Notes: a model not told the origin generated them from the letters alone. Shown: positions 7,859-18,319, numbered from the stretch's first letter. The stretch is 64,000 nucleotides of DNA from Chloroflexota bacterium (GCA_016191845.1 JACPVF010000007.1:620001-684000), one strand, 5' to 3'. Program-made: numbers and translations.

Positions 7859-8419
7859 ATGCCAACCTTCAATTCAAATCTGCATCATCGCCGTTCGATA
7901 CGCCTGAAAGGATATGATTATTCTCAAGCGGGCGCCTATTTCGTGACGGTGGTTGCCTGGCGGCGGGAGATGTTATTTGGAAAAATTGTAGACGGGGAAA
8001 CCCCGCAAGGGGGCCATGTGGTGTTGAACGATTTTGGGGAGATCGTCCACACAGAATGGGCGCGGACAGCGGTCATCCGCCCAAACGTGGAATTGGGTGC
8101 ATTCGTCGTCATGCCGAACCATGTCCATGGGGTTTTGGTTTTCGTGGATGATATTGTAGGGGCGACCCGCCGGGTCGCCCCTACACGGCACACATTACGA
8201 CCCGGTTCATTGGGCACGGTGATCGGACAATTCAAATCCCTTGTGACAAAACGGATCAACGGATTGCAGAACGTGACGGGACGCCCCGTCTGGCAGCGGA
8301 ATTATTACGAACGGATCATCCGCAACGAACACGAAATGGACCGTATCACCCGTTACATCGAATCCAATCCGACCCGTTGGGCGGAGGATGAGGAGAATCC
8401 AGACCGAATCGATGCGTAG
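7859..8419 (+). CDS. REP-associated tyrosine transposase (RAYT, Y1/IS200-like)
   Basis: 186 residues. The HUH-type motif MPNHVHGVL places the metal-binding His pair at 88 and 90, and WQRNYYERIIRNE holds the likely catalytic Tyr149 or Tyr150. The N-terminal RRSIRLKGYDYSQAGAYFVT is typical of RAYT proteins, which cut single-stranded REP hairpins. REP palindromes lie on both sides, the downstream one supplying the stop codon. A third REP is inside the gene and encodes [10 protein letters not shown] (100-109) in frame. The rest of the enzyme is intact, so it may still be active. Confidence 0.92.
   Translation: MPTFNSNLHHRRSIRLKGYDYSQAGAYFVTVVAWRREMLFGKIVDGETPQGGHVVLNDFGEIVHTEWARTAVIRPNVELGAFVVMPNHVHGVLVFVDDIVGATRRVAPTRHTLRPGSLGTVIGQFKSLVTKRINGLQNVTGRPVWQRNYYERIIRNEHEMDRITRYIESNPTRWAEDEENPDRIDA
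8155..8185. repeat. REP palindrome inside the RAYT coding sequence
   Basis: Perfect 15-bp arms TGTAGGGGCGACCCG and CGGGTCGCCCCTACA around one C. In the RAYT frame it reads [10 protein letters not shown] with no stop. It lies ten residues after the HUH motif, where related proteins usually have a variable loop. Confidence 0.9.
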
Positions 8420-8446
8420 GGGCGACCCGTCGGGTCGCCCCTACGC
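8414..8446. repeat. REP palindrome at the RAYT stop codon
   Basis: Perfect 16-bp arms GCGTAGGGGCGACCCG and CGGGTCGCCCCTACGC around a T. The TAG stop of RAYT (8417-8419) is part of the left arm. Confidence 0.9.
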
Positions 8447-8473
8447 GGATGTATCATCCAGGTGATTTTGCCG

Positions 8474-8479
8474 TATAAT
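8474..8479 (+). promoter_or_regulatory. -10 box of the second TIR-FGE gene
   Basis: TATAAT in the phrase GATTTTGCCGTATAATTTT, a near copy of the sequence before the first TIR gene. The distance to the ATG (29 nt) and the leader TCGGTGGGAAGCCGC are also preserved. Confidence 0.6.
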
Positions 8480-8508
8480 TTTATTAATCCATTTCGGTGG
8501 GAAGCCGC

Positions 8509-9906
8509 ATGCCAGAAACCAAACGCCCCCTCAAAGTCTTTCTTTGTCACGCCCACGCGGACCGTGAACCTGTCCGCGCGTTATATAAGCATCTGACCAG
8601 CGATGGCGTGGACGCATGGTTGGATAAGGAAAAGCTGCTTCCAGGCCAGGATTGGGAATTGGAAATAAAGAAAGCCGTCCGCGATGCGGACGTGGTGGTG
8701 GTTTGCCTTTCAAAGCAATTCAACCAAGCGGGTTTTCGACAAAAGGAAGTGCGCCTTGCCCTTGATACCGCCATGGAAAAACCCGAAGGCGAGATTTTCA
8801 TTATCCCTACCCGCTTGGAGGAATGCGACACACTCGAAAGCCTGCGGAAGTGGCATTGGGTGGATTTATTTGAAGACGATGGCTACGAAATGCTCATGCG
8901 TGCTTTGTGGGCGCGGGCAAGAAAAATTGGCACAATATTCGAAACTTCACATTCAATTGTTGAAAAGAAAGTCAACAAGATATCTGAGAAAGCGATTGTT
9001 CTAATTCCACTGATTGAAAGTGAGACAGTGTCAAAAGAAAGAAAGGATAAAGTAATACGCGGTAATAACCGCTTTTTTATCAAAGCACGTTCTATATTGA
9101 AAGCGGCTGGCATTTTAATAGGTTCTCTTATTAGTGTTATCCTCTTGGGCATGTTAGCGATTTCAGGATATAGGTTTTTGCGTCGAGTATTGACATCATA
9201 TCCACCTCCAACTGAAATAAAGGATGCTTTGGGCATCGAAATGATGCTTGTTCCTGCTGGTAATTTCCAGATGGGAAGCCCTTGGTATGATTTTTTTGCC
9301 GAGTCTAACCAAAAACCTGCACAAACAGTTTATCTTGGTACTTACTACATTGATAAATATGAAATTACGAACAAGCAATATCAAGCCTGTGTAGATGCGG
9401 GCGGTTGCACCATGCCGAACGGAATCGGATCATACAGCCGTTCCAGTTACTACGGAAATTCGGTATTCGATAACTATCCTGTAATTCATGTGGACTGGAA
9501 TCAAGCCAATGCCTACTGTAAGTGGCGCGGGGCAAGCCTACCCACCGAAGCCCAATGGGAAAAAGCTGCCCGCGGTACTGATGGACGCACTTATCCGTGG
9601 GGAGAAGGAATTGATACTACATTTGCCAATTACAATGGCAAAGTGGACGATACTACTGAAGTTGGGACGTATGAAAAAGGTGTGAGCCCATATGGGGTTT
9701 ACGATATGGCGGGTAATGTCCTCGAGTGGGTAAATAATAGTTACAAATACCTTGACGCATCGCCCGAGGAATCTTCACCAGGGACACGGGGTGGCTCGTG
9801 GTTAGTGAAATTCGATAATGGCATGCAACCTTCCTATCGTCTGGGGAGTTACCCTACGAAAACCGATTACAATCTTGGCTTTCGCTGTGCCAAATCCGCT
9901 CCCTAA
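8509..9906 (+). CDS. TIR - transmembrane - formylglycine-enzyme-fold receptor (copy 2)
   Basis: 465 residues, a paralogue of the 3392 gene. The TIR domain (8-140) differs from copy 1 at only about 15 positions by eye, and the putative catalytic Glu80 is kept. The linker and membrane segment (about 202-230) are unrelated in detail. The FGE-like domain (about 238-465; MMLVPAGNFQMGS, YIDKYEITN, LPTEAQWEKAARG, MAGNVLEWV, RGGSW, GFRCA) is clearly more divergent. The second half is AT-richer than the first. The proposed topology is TIR inside and lectin-like FGE fold outside. ATG 8509 is preferred over the GTG in the ribosome site. Confidence 0.85.
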   Translation: MPETKRPLKVFLCHAHADREPVRALYKHLTSDGVDAWLDKEKLLPGQDWELEIKKAVRDADVVVVCLSKQFNQAGFRQKEVRLALDTAMEKPEGEIFIIPTRLEECDTLESLRKWHWVDLFEDDGYEMLMRALWARARKIGTIFETSHSIVEKKVNKISEKAIVLIPLIESETVSKERKDKVIRGNNRFFIKARSILKAAGILIGSLISVILLGMLAISGYRFLRRVLTSYPPPTEIKDALGIEMMLVPAGNFQMGSPWYDFFAESNQKPAQTVYLGTYYIDKYEITNKQYQACVDAGGCTMPNGIGSYSRSSYYGNSVFDNYPVIHVDWNQANAYCKWRGASLPTEAQWEKAARGTDGRTYPWGEGIDTTFANYNGKVDDTTEVGTYEKGVSPYGVYDMAGNVLEWVNNSYKYLDASPEESSPGTRGGSWLVKFDNGMQPSYRLGSYPTKTDYNLGFRCAKSAP

Positions 9907-10129
9907 CCTGCTTTGCGCGGTAACTCTGACATACTATATCGCTCCCGAATGAGGGCGTCAGGGTGGACAAAACAGGGAGAAAAATCTCCACAAAATAGAA
10001 TCAACTCCGCCCGTAGAAGAGCCTCGCGAAACCGCTGTTCATTTTCCATTCATCCATCAGTTATAATCTCCCTACACAATTCCAAAATCCAAAACCTGAA
10101 ATCGTAAACCCCAAAATCGGAAATCGTAA
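9907..10129. other. Spacer before glyQS with a -10 box and 11-bp direct repeats
   Basis: No gene is supported. TATAAT lies at 10062-10067. GAAATCGTAAA occurs at 10098-10108 and again at 10120-10130, 22 bp apart, the second copy running into the glyQS ATG. The surrounding A/C-rich text keeps an approximate 11-bp period. No clear Shine-Dalgarno site precedes the ATG. Confidence 0.55.
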
Positions 10130-13100
10130 ATGACGAAACCCTCCTCCTTTCAATCCATCATCCTCAAATTGCAGGATTTCTGGGCCGCGCACGGGTGCCT
10201 GATCACCCAGCCCTACTACACCCAGGTCGGCGCGGGGACGATGAACCCCAACACCTTCCTGCGCGTGCTGGGGCCCGAGCCGTGGAACGTGGCCTACGTC
10301 GAGCCGTCGGTCCGCCCGGATGACGGGCGCTACGGCGAGAATCCCAACCGCTTCCAGAAGCACACCCAGTACCAGGTCATCTTAAAGCCCGACCCAGGCA
10401 ACCCGCAGGAACTGTACCTCGAGTCGCTCAAGGCGCTGGGTATCGACCCGCGCGAGCACGACATCCGCTTCGTGGAAGATAACTGGGAGCAGCCCGCCAT
10501 CGCGGCCTGGGGTCTGGGCTGGGAGGTCTGGCTGGACGGGCAGGAGATCACGCAGTTCACCTACTTCCAGCAGATGGGCGGCGTCACGCTCAACCCCGTC
10601 TCGGTCGAGATCACCTACGGCCTGGAGCGCATCCTGATCGCGCTCAACAACGCCAAGGCCATCTGGGACGAGGAATGGGGCGCGGGCGTCACCTACGGCG
10701 AGATCATCCGCCGTGAGGAATTCGAGCACTCGAAATATTATTACGAGGTGGCCGACGTCGAGCGCGCGCGCCAAATGTATGACCTGTACTCCGCCGAGGC
10801 CGACGCCTGTCTCGCCCAGGGACTGCTGGTCCCTGGGCACGATTACGTGCTCAAGTCCTCGCACACCTTCAACATCCTCGATGCGCGCGGCGCGATCAGC
10901 GTGGCCGAACGCCAGGCCTTCTTCCGCCGCATGCGCGAACTGGCCCGCAAGGTGGCCGAAGGCTACGAGGAACAGCGCAAGGAAGCGGAATATCCGTTGC
11001 TGCGGGAAGCGGAAAGCGGTAAAGCGGGAAGCGGAACTCGGGAATCGGGGAAGACCCCACTCCCGACTCCCAATTCCCCACTTCCCTTCCTCTTCGAGAT
11101 CGGCGTCGAGGAACTGCCCGCCTCGGATGTGGACGTCGCCTACGAGCTGCTCTCTGCCCGTGTGCCGACCCTGCTCGACGAACTGCATCTCACCCACGGT
11201 GACGTGCGCATCTTCACCACCCCGCGCCGCCTGACCGTTTCGGTGGCGAACCTCAGCCCGAACCAACCCGACCGTGAAGACCTGGTCAAGGGTCCGCCTG
11301 CGGACAAGGCCTTCGACAAGAACGGAATCGCGACGCCCGCCGCGATGGGCTTTGCTAAGAAGAACGGCGTGGACACCAAGGACCTCGAAGTCCGCGAGGA
11401 AGGCGGTGGCAAGTATGTCTTCGCCGCCGTCCAGCAGAAGGGCCGCCCGACGCCCGAGGTACTGGCCGAGGCACTGCCCAAACTGGTGGAGAGCATCAAG
11501 TTCGAGAAGTCGATGCGCTGGAATGACTCGGGCGTGGCCTTCTCGCGTCCCATCCGCTGGTACGTGGCCCTGCTCGGCGACCAGGCCATCCCGTTCGAAT
11601 ACGCGGGCGTGGTCAGCGGAAACGTCTCGCGCGGCCTGCGTCCGTACGACTCCCCCGAGGTCAAGATCCCCTCGGCTGAAAAATACTTCGATGTAATTCG
11701 GGAAGCGGGAATCGTTTTGGATAAGGAAGAGCGCAAGGCCTCCATCGTGGAGCAGGCCCAGCAGGCTGCAATGCTGGTCGGCGGCGAGGCCATTTTCGAT
11801 TATGTAGGGGCGACTGGCCAGTCGCCCCTACTGGACGAGGTGACCAACCTGGTCGAGATGCCGACCGCCGTGATGGGTGGGTTCAATTCCGATTTCCTGG
11901 CCCTGCCGCGCGATGTGCTGATCTCGGTCATGAAGAAGCACCAGCGCTATTTCCCCGTTCAGAAGGACGGCAAATTATTGGCGCATTTCATCGCCATCCG
12001 CAACGGCGACGACCTGCACATCGACATCGTCCGCGAGGGCAACGAGCACGTGCTGGGCGCGCGCTTTGCAGATGCCAACTTCTTCGTCCGCGAGGACGTC
12101 AAACTCAAGCTCGAAGAATACCGTCCCAAGCTGTCCACGCTGACCTTCCACACCAAGCTCGGCTCCATGCTCGACAAGTCCGACCGCATGTTGAAGCTGG
12201 GCGCGGAACTGGCGGCGCTGCTGGGCTACAAGGACGTGTCCGTGATCAAGGCCGTGGCGCGTGCCGTCTACCTCTCGAAGGCTGACCTCGCCACGCAGAT
12301 GGTGACCGAGATGACCTCGCTGCAGGGCATCATCGGCGGCGAATACGCACTGCGCAGCGGCGAATCTGCCGAGGTGGCGCAGGCCATCGCCGAGCAATAC
12401 CAGACCGTGCCGCAGAGCAAGATCGGCCTGGTCGTGGCCCTGTCCGACCGCCTCGACTCGCTGGTGGGCTTGTTCGCGGCGGGACTGGCGCCCACGGGCG
12501 CGAAGGATCCCTTCGGCCTGCGCCGCGCGGCCATCGGCATCGTCCAGCCGCTGGTGGAACACGACGTGGACTTCGACCTGGCCGAGGCTGTCAAGCAGTC
12601 GGCCAAGACGCAGCCCATCGCGGTCAGCGCCGAGGCACAGAAGCAGATCCTCGACTTCCTGGCAGGCCGCCTCTCGGTGGCGTTGAAGGATGCAGGCTTC
12701 CGCTACGATGTAGTGGACGCCGTGCTGGCGGCGCAATCCGCCAACCCGGCCGCCGCGGCCCGCGCCGTGAAGCAACTCTCGGCCTGGGTCTCCCGCGAAG
12801 ATTGGTCGGGCATCCTGCCCGGCTTTGCGCGCTGCGTGCGCATCCTGCGTTCACAGACCGTGGACAATGGACCGCAGACAGTGGATGAAAAAGTCCTGGC
12901 CGAGAAAGAGGAGAAGAACCTCTATGTGGCCATTCAAAAGACGGTCCACGGTCAGCCGTCCACCGTCGATGAATTCCTCACCGCCGTCGTGGCGCTCCTC
13001 CCCGCCATCAACGCCTTCTTCGACAAGGTGCTGGTGATGGCCGAGGACCCGGCCGTCAAGGCCAACCGCCTGGCGCTGGTCGGACGGGTGGCGCACCTCT

Positions 13101-13141
13101 CCGACGGGCTGGCCGACCTGAGCAAGCTCGAAGGCTTCTAA
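10130..13141 (+). CDS. glyQS: Glycine-tRNA ligase, fused alpha and beta subunits
   Basis: 1003 residues charging tRNA-Gly in the cytoplasm. Residues 1-285 are the catalytic alpha subunit ([52 protein letters not shown]). Residues 321-1003 are the beta subunit ([13 protein letters not shown] start; [19 protein letters not shown] helical core; C-terminal anticodon region). Most bacteria encode these as two proteins; fusions are known. The joining linker (286-320) is low complexity and repeat-like. A REP palindrome encodes VGATGQSPL at 559-567, and a pair of inverted 7-bp-period repeats encodes the segments around [12 protein letters not shown] and [12 protein letters not shown] near the C-terminus. 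Confidence 0.95.
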   Translation: MTKPSSFQSIILKLQDFWAAHGCLITQPYYTQVGAGTMNPNTFLRVLGPEPWNVAYVEPSVRPDDGRYGENPNRFQKHTQYQVILKPDPGNPQELYLESLKALGIDPREHDIRFVEDNWEQPAIAAWGLGWEVWLDGQEITQFTYFQQMGGVTLNPVSVEITYGLERILIALNNAKAIWDEEWGAGVTYGEIIRREEFEHSKYYYEVADVERARQMYDLYSAEADACLAQGLLVPGHDYVLKSSHTFNILDARGAISVAERQAFFRRMRELARKVAEGYEEQRKEAEYPLLREAESGKAGSGTRESGKTPLPTPNSPLPFLFEIGVEELPASDVDVAYELLSARVPTLLDELHLTHGDVRIFTTPRRLTVSVANLSPNQPDREDLVKGPPADKAFDKNGIATPAAMGFAKKNGVDTKDLEVREEGGGKYVFAAVQQKGRPTPEVLAEALPKLVESIKFEKSMRWNDSGVAFSRPIRWYVALLGDQAIPFEYAGVVSGNVSRGLRPYDSPEVKIPSAEKYFDVIREAGIVLDKEERKASIVEQAQQAAMLVGGEAIFDYVGATGQSPLLDEVTNLVEMPTAVMGGFNSDFLALPRDVLISVMKKHQRYFPVQKDGKLLAHFIAIRNGDDLHIDIVREGNEHVLGARFADANFFVREDVKLKLEEYRPKLSTLTFHTKLGSMLDKSDRMLKLGAELAALLGYKDVSVIKAVARAVYLSKADLATQMVTEMTSLQGIIGGEYALRSGESAEVAQAIAEQYQTVPQSKIGLVVALSDRLDSLVGLFAAGLAPTGAKDPFGLRRAAIGIVQPLVEHDVDFDLAEAVKQSAKTQPIAVSAEAQKQILDFLAGRLSVALKDAGFRYDVVDAVLAAQSANPAAAARAVKQLSAWVSREDWSGILPGFARCVRILRSQTVDNGPQTVDEKVLAEKEEKNLYVAIQKTVHGQPSTVDEFLTAVVALLPAINAFFDKVLVMAEDPAVKANRLALVGRVAHLSDGLADLSKLEGF
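11804..11831. repeat. REP palindrome inside glyQS
   Basis: Perfect 28-bp palindrome with arms GTAGGGGCGACTGG and CCAGTCGCCCCTAC and no loop. Its left end matches the RAYT-associated REPs. It starts on a codon boundary and encodes VGATGQSPL (559-567) between AIFDY and LDEVTNLVE, where other GlyS proteins are normally shorter. Confidence 0.88.
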
Positions 13142-13148
13142 AAAGGAT

Positions 13149-13176
13149 GGGACGGGTTCACCCCCGTCCCGTTTGT
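13149..13176 (+). terminator. Probable terminator of glyQS
   Basis: GGGACGGG (13149-13156) pairs with CCCGTCCC (13163-13170) across a 6-nt loop, followed by a weak T-rich GTTTGT. It lies 8 nt after the glyQS stop. Confidence 0.55.
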
Positions 13177-13219
13177 ATCTGGTGATAAATGTCACCTGTC
13201 ATGGGCGATTTTTCAAGTC

Positions 13220-13225
13220 TATAAT
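13220..13225 (+). promoter_or_regulatory. -10 box before the thioredoxin-domain gene
   Basis: TATAAT ending 6 nt before an ATG at 13232, which would make that ATG the 5' end of the transcript. See the leader frame at 13232-13267. Confidence 0.55.
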
Positions 13226-13231
13226 TACAGT

Positions 13232-13267
13232 ATGTCGCTGGACAGACACAAGGAATGGCAAGCGTGA
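13232..13267 (+). CDS. Possible leaderless 11-codon leader peptide
   Basis: ATG at 13232 begins MSLDRHKEWQA and stops at TGA 13265-13267. That stop overlaps a GTG at 13264 in the frame of the next gene, and AAGGA (13250-13254) inside the peptide is 9 nt before that GTG. The arrangement fits coupling of the leader to the main gene. Its size makes this tentative. Confidence 0.3.
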   Translation: MSLDRHKEWQA

Positions 13268-14520
13268 ACGACTCGGGCATGTCCCTGCTGGAACAGGCTG
13301 AAGAACTCTTGCGGGCGGGCAAGAGGCAGGCGGCGTTGCCCCTGCTGGCCGAATACCTGCAGGGACACCCCAACTCAGCCCGCTGCTGGTGGCTGCTCAG
13401 CCTGGCCGTCACCGACCTGCGCCAGCAGATCGACTGCATGGAGCGCGTGCTGGTCATCGACCCAAATTACACCCCCGCCCGCACCCGCCTCGAGAAGCTG
13501 GAGCGCATGCTCGAGCCGCGTCCGCCCACGGTGCCGCCCTTCATGCCCGAGCCGGGCTTCAGCCGCGAGGACTTCGAGACCGATCCGTTCGAGATCGACG
13601 CGGAACCTGCCGCCCCGTCCTCGACCTTCCTGGCCGAAGAGGAGGAGGAAGAGGAGGCGGAACCCGTTTACCGCTGGGACTCCTCCACGCCCTGGTCGTC
13701 GGCCTACCTCGACGAGGAACCCCAATCGCAGCCTCCGCCTGCCCAGCCTGCGGAGCCCCCGTCCCAGCCCCGACCGACGACCCAACCCGCCCCCCGCCGC
13801 GCTACGCAAAAGACGCCCGCCTGGTTCCTGCCCGTCATGGGCGGACTGCTGCTGGTGTGCCTGATGGTGGCCTGCATCGGCGGCGTATTGGTCTGGCGCT
13901 CCTTCCAACCTGTGACGGCGGCCACACCCCAGTCCCCGCTCAGCGTGCCCACCCGCACCCTGGAGCCCACCTGGACCCCGCCTCCCACCATTACCCCGCG
14001 GCCCACCTTCACTCCCATTCCCGGGTTGACCCCGTCTTCGGCCCTGCCGATCGGAACGCAGCAAGGCAACCAGGAAGGGCTGCTGGTGGGGAACCTGGCC
14101 CCCGATTTTACGCTCTGGGATGTGGACGGCAGAAAAGTCAGTTTGAGTAGTTACCACGGTCAACCCGTGGTGCTTTTTTTCTGGGCCACCTGGTGCCCCT
14201 ATTGCCGCGCCCAGATCGAGTCGCTGAAAGGCCTGCACGATACCTACAAAGATGCGGGGCTGATCATCCTGGCCGTGGATGTGGATGAGAATGTCGATAC
14301 GGGGCGCGCCTTCCGTGCGAAGCACGAGATAAAGTTCCCGATCCTCGACGACTGGGCGTTGACCGCCTTCAGCCTGTACAAGGGACGGGTCGTCCCCGTC
14401 ACCTACTTCATCGACCAGGGCGGGCGCATCAACCACTTCGCCGTTGGGCAGATGGACATTTCCAGCCTCAATCTTCAAGCACGCGCGATCTTGAACTTGC
14501 TCCCCACCGCCGTGCCGTAG
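13255..14520 (+). CDS. TPR-like, membrane-anchored thioredoxin/TlpA-type protein
   Basis: 421 residues. Residues 5-85 are helical and TPR-like (LLEQAEELLRAGKRQAALPL; VLVIDPNYTPARTRLEKLE). An acidic, then Pro-rich region leads to a transmembrane helix (about 189-214, FLPVMGGLLLVCLMVACIGG) and a second Pro/Thr tether. Residues 279-421 are a redoxin domain (LAPDFTLWDVDG) with the CxxC site WATWCPYC at about 314-317. The cytoplasmic TPR and extracytoplasmic thioredoxin suggest disulfide reduction outside the membrane, as in TlpA/ResA. GTG 13264 is an alternative start with better ribosome-site spacing. Confidence 0.85.
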   Translation: MASVNDSGMSLLEQAEELLRAGKRQAALPLLAEYLQGHPNSARCWWLLSLAVTDLRQQIDCMERVLVIDPNYTPARTRLEKLERMLEPRPPTVPPFMPEPGFSREDFETDPFEIDAEPAAPSSTFLAEEEEEEEAEPVYRWDSSTPWSSAYLDEEPQSQPPPAQPAEPPSQPRPTTQPAPRRATQKTPAWFLPVMGGLLLVCLMVACIGGVLVWRSFQPVTAATPQSPLSVPTRTLEPTWTPPPTITPRPTFTPIPGLTPSSALPIGTQQGNQEGLLVGNLAPDFTLWDVDGRKVSLSSYHGQPVVLFFWATWCPYCRAQIESLKGLHDTYKDAGLIILAVDVDENVDTGRAFRAKHEIKFPILDDWALTAFSLYKGRVVPVTYFIDQGGRINHFAVGQMDISSLNLQARAILNLLPTAVP

Positions 14521-14579
14521 CGAGCAGATATTCGAAGGGGATCAACCGAAGCCCTGGAGCTTAAACCCGATTTCCACGC

Positions 14580-14585
14580 TATAAT
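14580..14585 (+). promoter_or_regulatory. -10 box of dnaG, leaderless geometry
   Basis: TATAAT with 8 nt between it and the dnaG ATG at 14594, so transcription should start at or next to the start codon. No Shine-Dalgarno site is present. Confidence 0.6.
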
Positions 14586-14593
14586 GCTCGTGC

Positions 14594-16519
14594 ATGTCCA
14601 CCACTGACGAGATCAAAGCCAAAATCGATATCGTTGACCTCGTCTCCGAGGCAGGGGTGAAATTGCGCAAGGCGGGGCGCAACTATACGGGATTCTGTCC
14701 CTTCCACGACAACAAACACACGCCCGCCTTCGTGGTCTGGCCCGAGTCGGGGACGTGGCGCTGCTTCGGTCAATGCAACGAAGGCGGCGACATCTTCAAG
14801 TTCGTGATGAAGCGCGAGGGCATCGACTTCCGCGAGGCGCTGCAGAAACTGGCCCAGCGTGCGGGCGTGCAGATCCAGGAATTCCAGCACGAGACGCCGC
14901 AGGTCAAGGAAGCGCACGAGCACCTGCGTAAGTTGCTCGAGGACGCGCTGGTCTTCTATCGCTCCCACCTTTTCCAGAACCAGGATGTGTTGTCGTACCT
15001 GCGCGAAAAGCGCAAGTTGACCGATGCTACCATCGAGACCTTCGGCCTGGGCTACGCTCCGAGCGGCTGGGATACGGCCCTCAAGCATTTCACCGCCAAG
15101 GGCTACCTGCAGCAAGACCTGATCGACGCGGGCCTGCTGACCGTGCGCGACTCAGACGGCCAGAGCACCAAGGGCGACCAGCGTGTCTACGACCGCTTCC
15201 GCCACCGCATCATGATCCCCATCCGCGACGAGAACGGACGCATGACGGGCTTTGGTGCGCGCATCGTCGACCCGAACGACATCCCCAAGTTCCTCAACTC
15301 ACCCGAGACGCCCATCTTTACCAAGGGGCATCTGCTCTACGGACTCGACCGCGCCCGCAAGCCCATCCGCGCGGCGGACCAGGCGGTGATCGTCGAGGGT
15401 TACCTGGACGTCATCGCCCTGCACCAGGCGGGCTACGAGAACGTCGTCTCGCCGATGGGCACCGCGTTGACCGAGGAGCAGTTACGCCTGCTCAAGAAGT
15501 TCACGCGCCGCATCGTGCTGGCGCTCGACCCCGATGCGGCGGGACAGAAAGCTGTCCTGCGCGGGCTGGACGCGGCCCGTGCCGCCATGGACCGCGAGGG
15601 TGAGCTGGGCTTCGATGCGCGCGGACTGTTGCGCAACGAGGCGCGTCTGCAAGCCGACCTGCGCGTGGCATCCATGCCCGACGGACTCGACCCCGATGAG
15701 CTCGTGGCCCGCGACCCGCAGGAGTGGAAGCACCTGATCGAGAAGGCCAAGCCCATCGTGGAGCACGTGCTCGACACGCTGGTGGCCGACCGCGACGTGA
15801 ACGACCCGAAGGTCAAGAACCAGGTGGCACAGCAGGTGCTGCCGCTGATCGCCGACCTGCCCAGCGCCATCGAGCGTGACACCTACCGTCAGATGCTGGC
15901 GCGCCGCCTGCGGGTGGACGAGCGCACCCTGACCGGCGACCCGGTCCAGGGTCCCGCCTTTGTGCGTCGCAAACCGCGCACCGCGGGGAGCAGGTCGGCG
16001 GCGGAAACCCCCGTCGCGGAGACCGTCCGCCCAAGTCAGAAAATCGAATCGTATGCCTTGGGTGTTCTATTTCGCAAACCTGAGCTGTGTTATCGCCTCG
16101 ACCGCCTGCTGGAAGGGTCGGGGTTGGCCGCCCTCTCGCCCGAGGATTTCGAGTATACTGACCATCAGTTGTTCTTCCGCGTGATCCGTCAGTCGCTCGA
16201 ACAAGTGGAGGCCGACCACCACGCCTACGTAACCGCCCGCATCCCCGAGGACCTGTTGGGGCTGGCGAAGGACCTGCTCTCCCAGACCGAGAAACTCGAC
16301 CCCGTGGATGACCGCCTGCTCGAGGAACTGTTCCGCAGCGTCATCAAGATGCGCCGCCTGATCGTGGAGGCCAACTTCAACCAGCTGCGCTTCATCATGG
16401 AAGACGCCCAGCAGGAAGGCGACCTGCGCGTGAAGAGCTATCAGGAACAGGCCCTGCAATACAGCCGCCTGCGCAACAACCTCGACCGCGCGCTGAAGTC
16501 GGTCAACGCCCGAAAATAG
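14594..16519 (+). CDS. dnaG: DNA primase
   Basis: 641 residues; makes RNA primers for replication. The N-terminal CHC2 zinc ribbon uses Cys35, His38, Cys57 and Cys61 (FCPFHDN, WRCFGQC), the last pair spaced C-x3-C. The primase core follows, with a Toprim domain beginning near residue 264 (AVIVEGYLDVIALHQAGY) and the acidic ALDPDAAGQKA. The C-terminal ~150 residues are the variable helicase-interacting part. It is followed by rpoD after 57 bp, as in macromolecular-synthesis operons. Confidence 0.95.
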   Translation: MSTTDEIKAKIDIVDLVSEAGVKLRKAGRNYTGFCPFHDNKHTPAFVVWPESGTWRCFGQCNEGGDIFKFVMKREGIDFREALQKLAQRAGVQIQEFQHETPQVKEAHEHLRKLLEDALVFYRSHLFQNQDVLSYLREKRKLTDATIETFGLGYAPSGWDTALKHFTAKGYLQQDLIDAGLLTVRDSDGQSTKGDQRVYDRFRHRIMIPIRDENGRMTGFGARIVDPNDIPKFLNSPETPIFTKGHLLYGLDRARKPIRAADQAVIVEGYLDVIALHQAGYENVVSPMGTALTEEQLRLLKKFTRRIVLALDPDAAGQKAVLRGLDAARAAMDREGELGFDARGLLRNEARLQADLRVASMPDGLDPDELVARDPQEWKHLIEKAKPIVEHVLDTLVADRDVNDPKVKNQVAQQVLPLIADLPSAIERDTYRQMLARRLRVDERTLTGDPVQGPAFVRRKPRTAGSRSAAETPVAETVRPSQKIESYALGVLFRKPELCYRLDRLLEGSGLAALSPEDFEYTDHQLFFRVIRQSLEQVEADHHAYVTARIPEDLLGLAKDLLSQTEKLDPVDDRLLEELFRSVIKMRRLIVEANFNQLRFIMEDAQQEGDLRVKSYQEQALQYSRLRNNLDRALKSVNARK

Positions 16520-16576
16520 CATTGCCGTTGGATGGAAGCCACCCGTTTCGTTTGAACTCATTCATCGAAGGTGTCC

Positions 16577-18178
<1,602 letters not shown>

Positions 18179-18220
18179 AGTCAGCCACATCATCGTGATG
18201 ATATAAGTGTTATTGATACA

Positions 18221-18250
18221 GAGGCGGTCAAATTATTGACGCCTCTTTTT
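18221..18250 (+). terminator. Rho-independent terminator of dnaG-rpoD
   Basis: GAGGC(G)GTCAA pairs with TTGACGCCTC with one bulged G, followed by TTTTT. Confidence 0.8.
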
Positions 18251-18319
18251 CATGCCAAAAAAACTATTATTTGCCAATATGACCATCATCATCCACTTTT
18301 GTGAAATGTGACACATTGA

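Noticed and set aside
3392-9906. Diversity-generating retroelement acting on the FGE-fold domains
   Set aside because: The lectin-like fold would suit it, but no reverse transcriptase and no template repeat were found in the window.
9913-10107. Short open frame between the second TIR gene and glyQS
   Set aside because: Low-complexity reading through the spacer, no ribosome site, contains the likely promoter.
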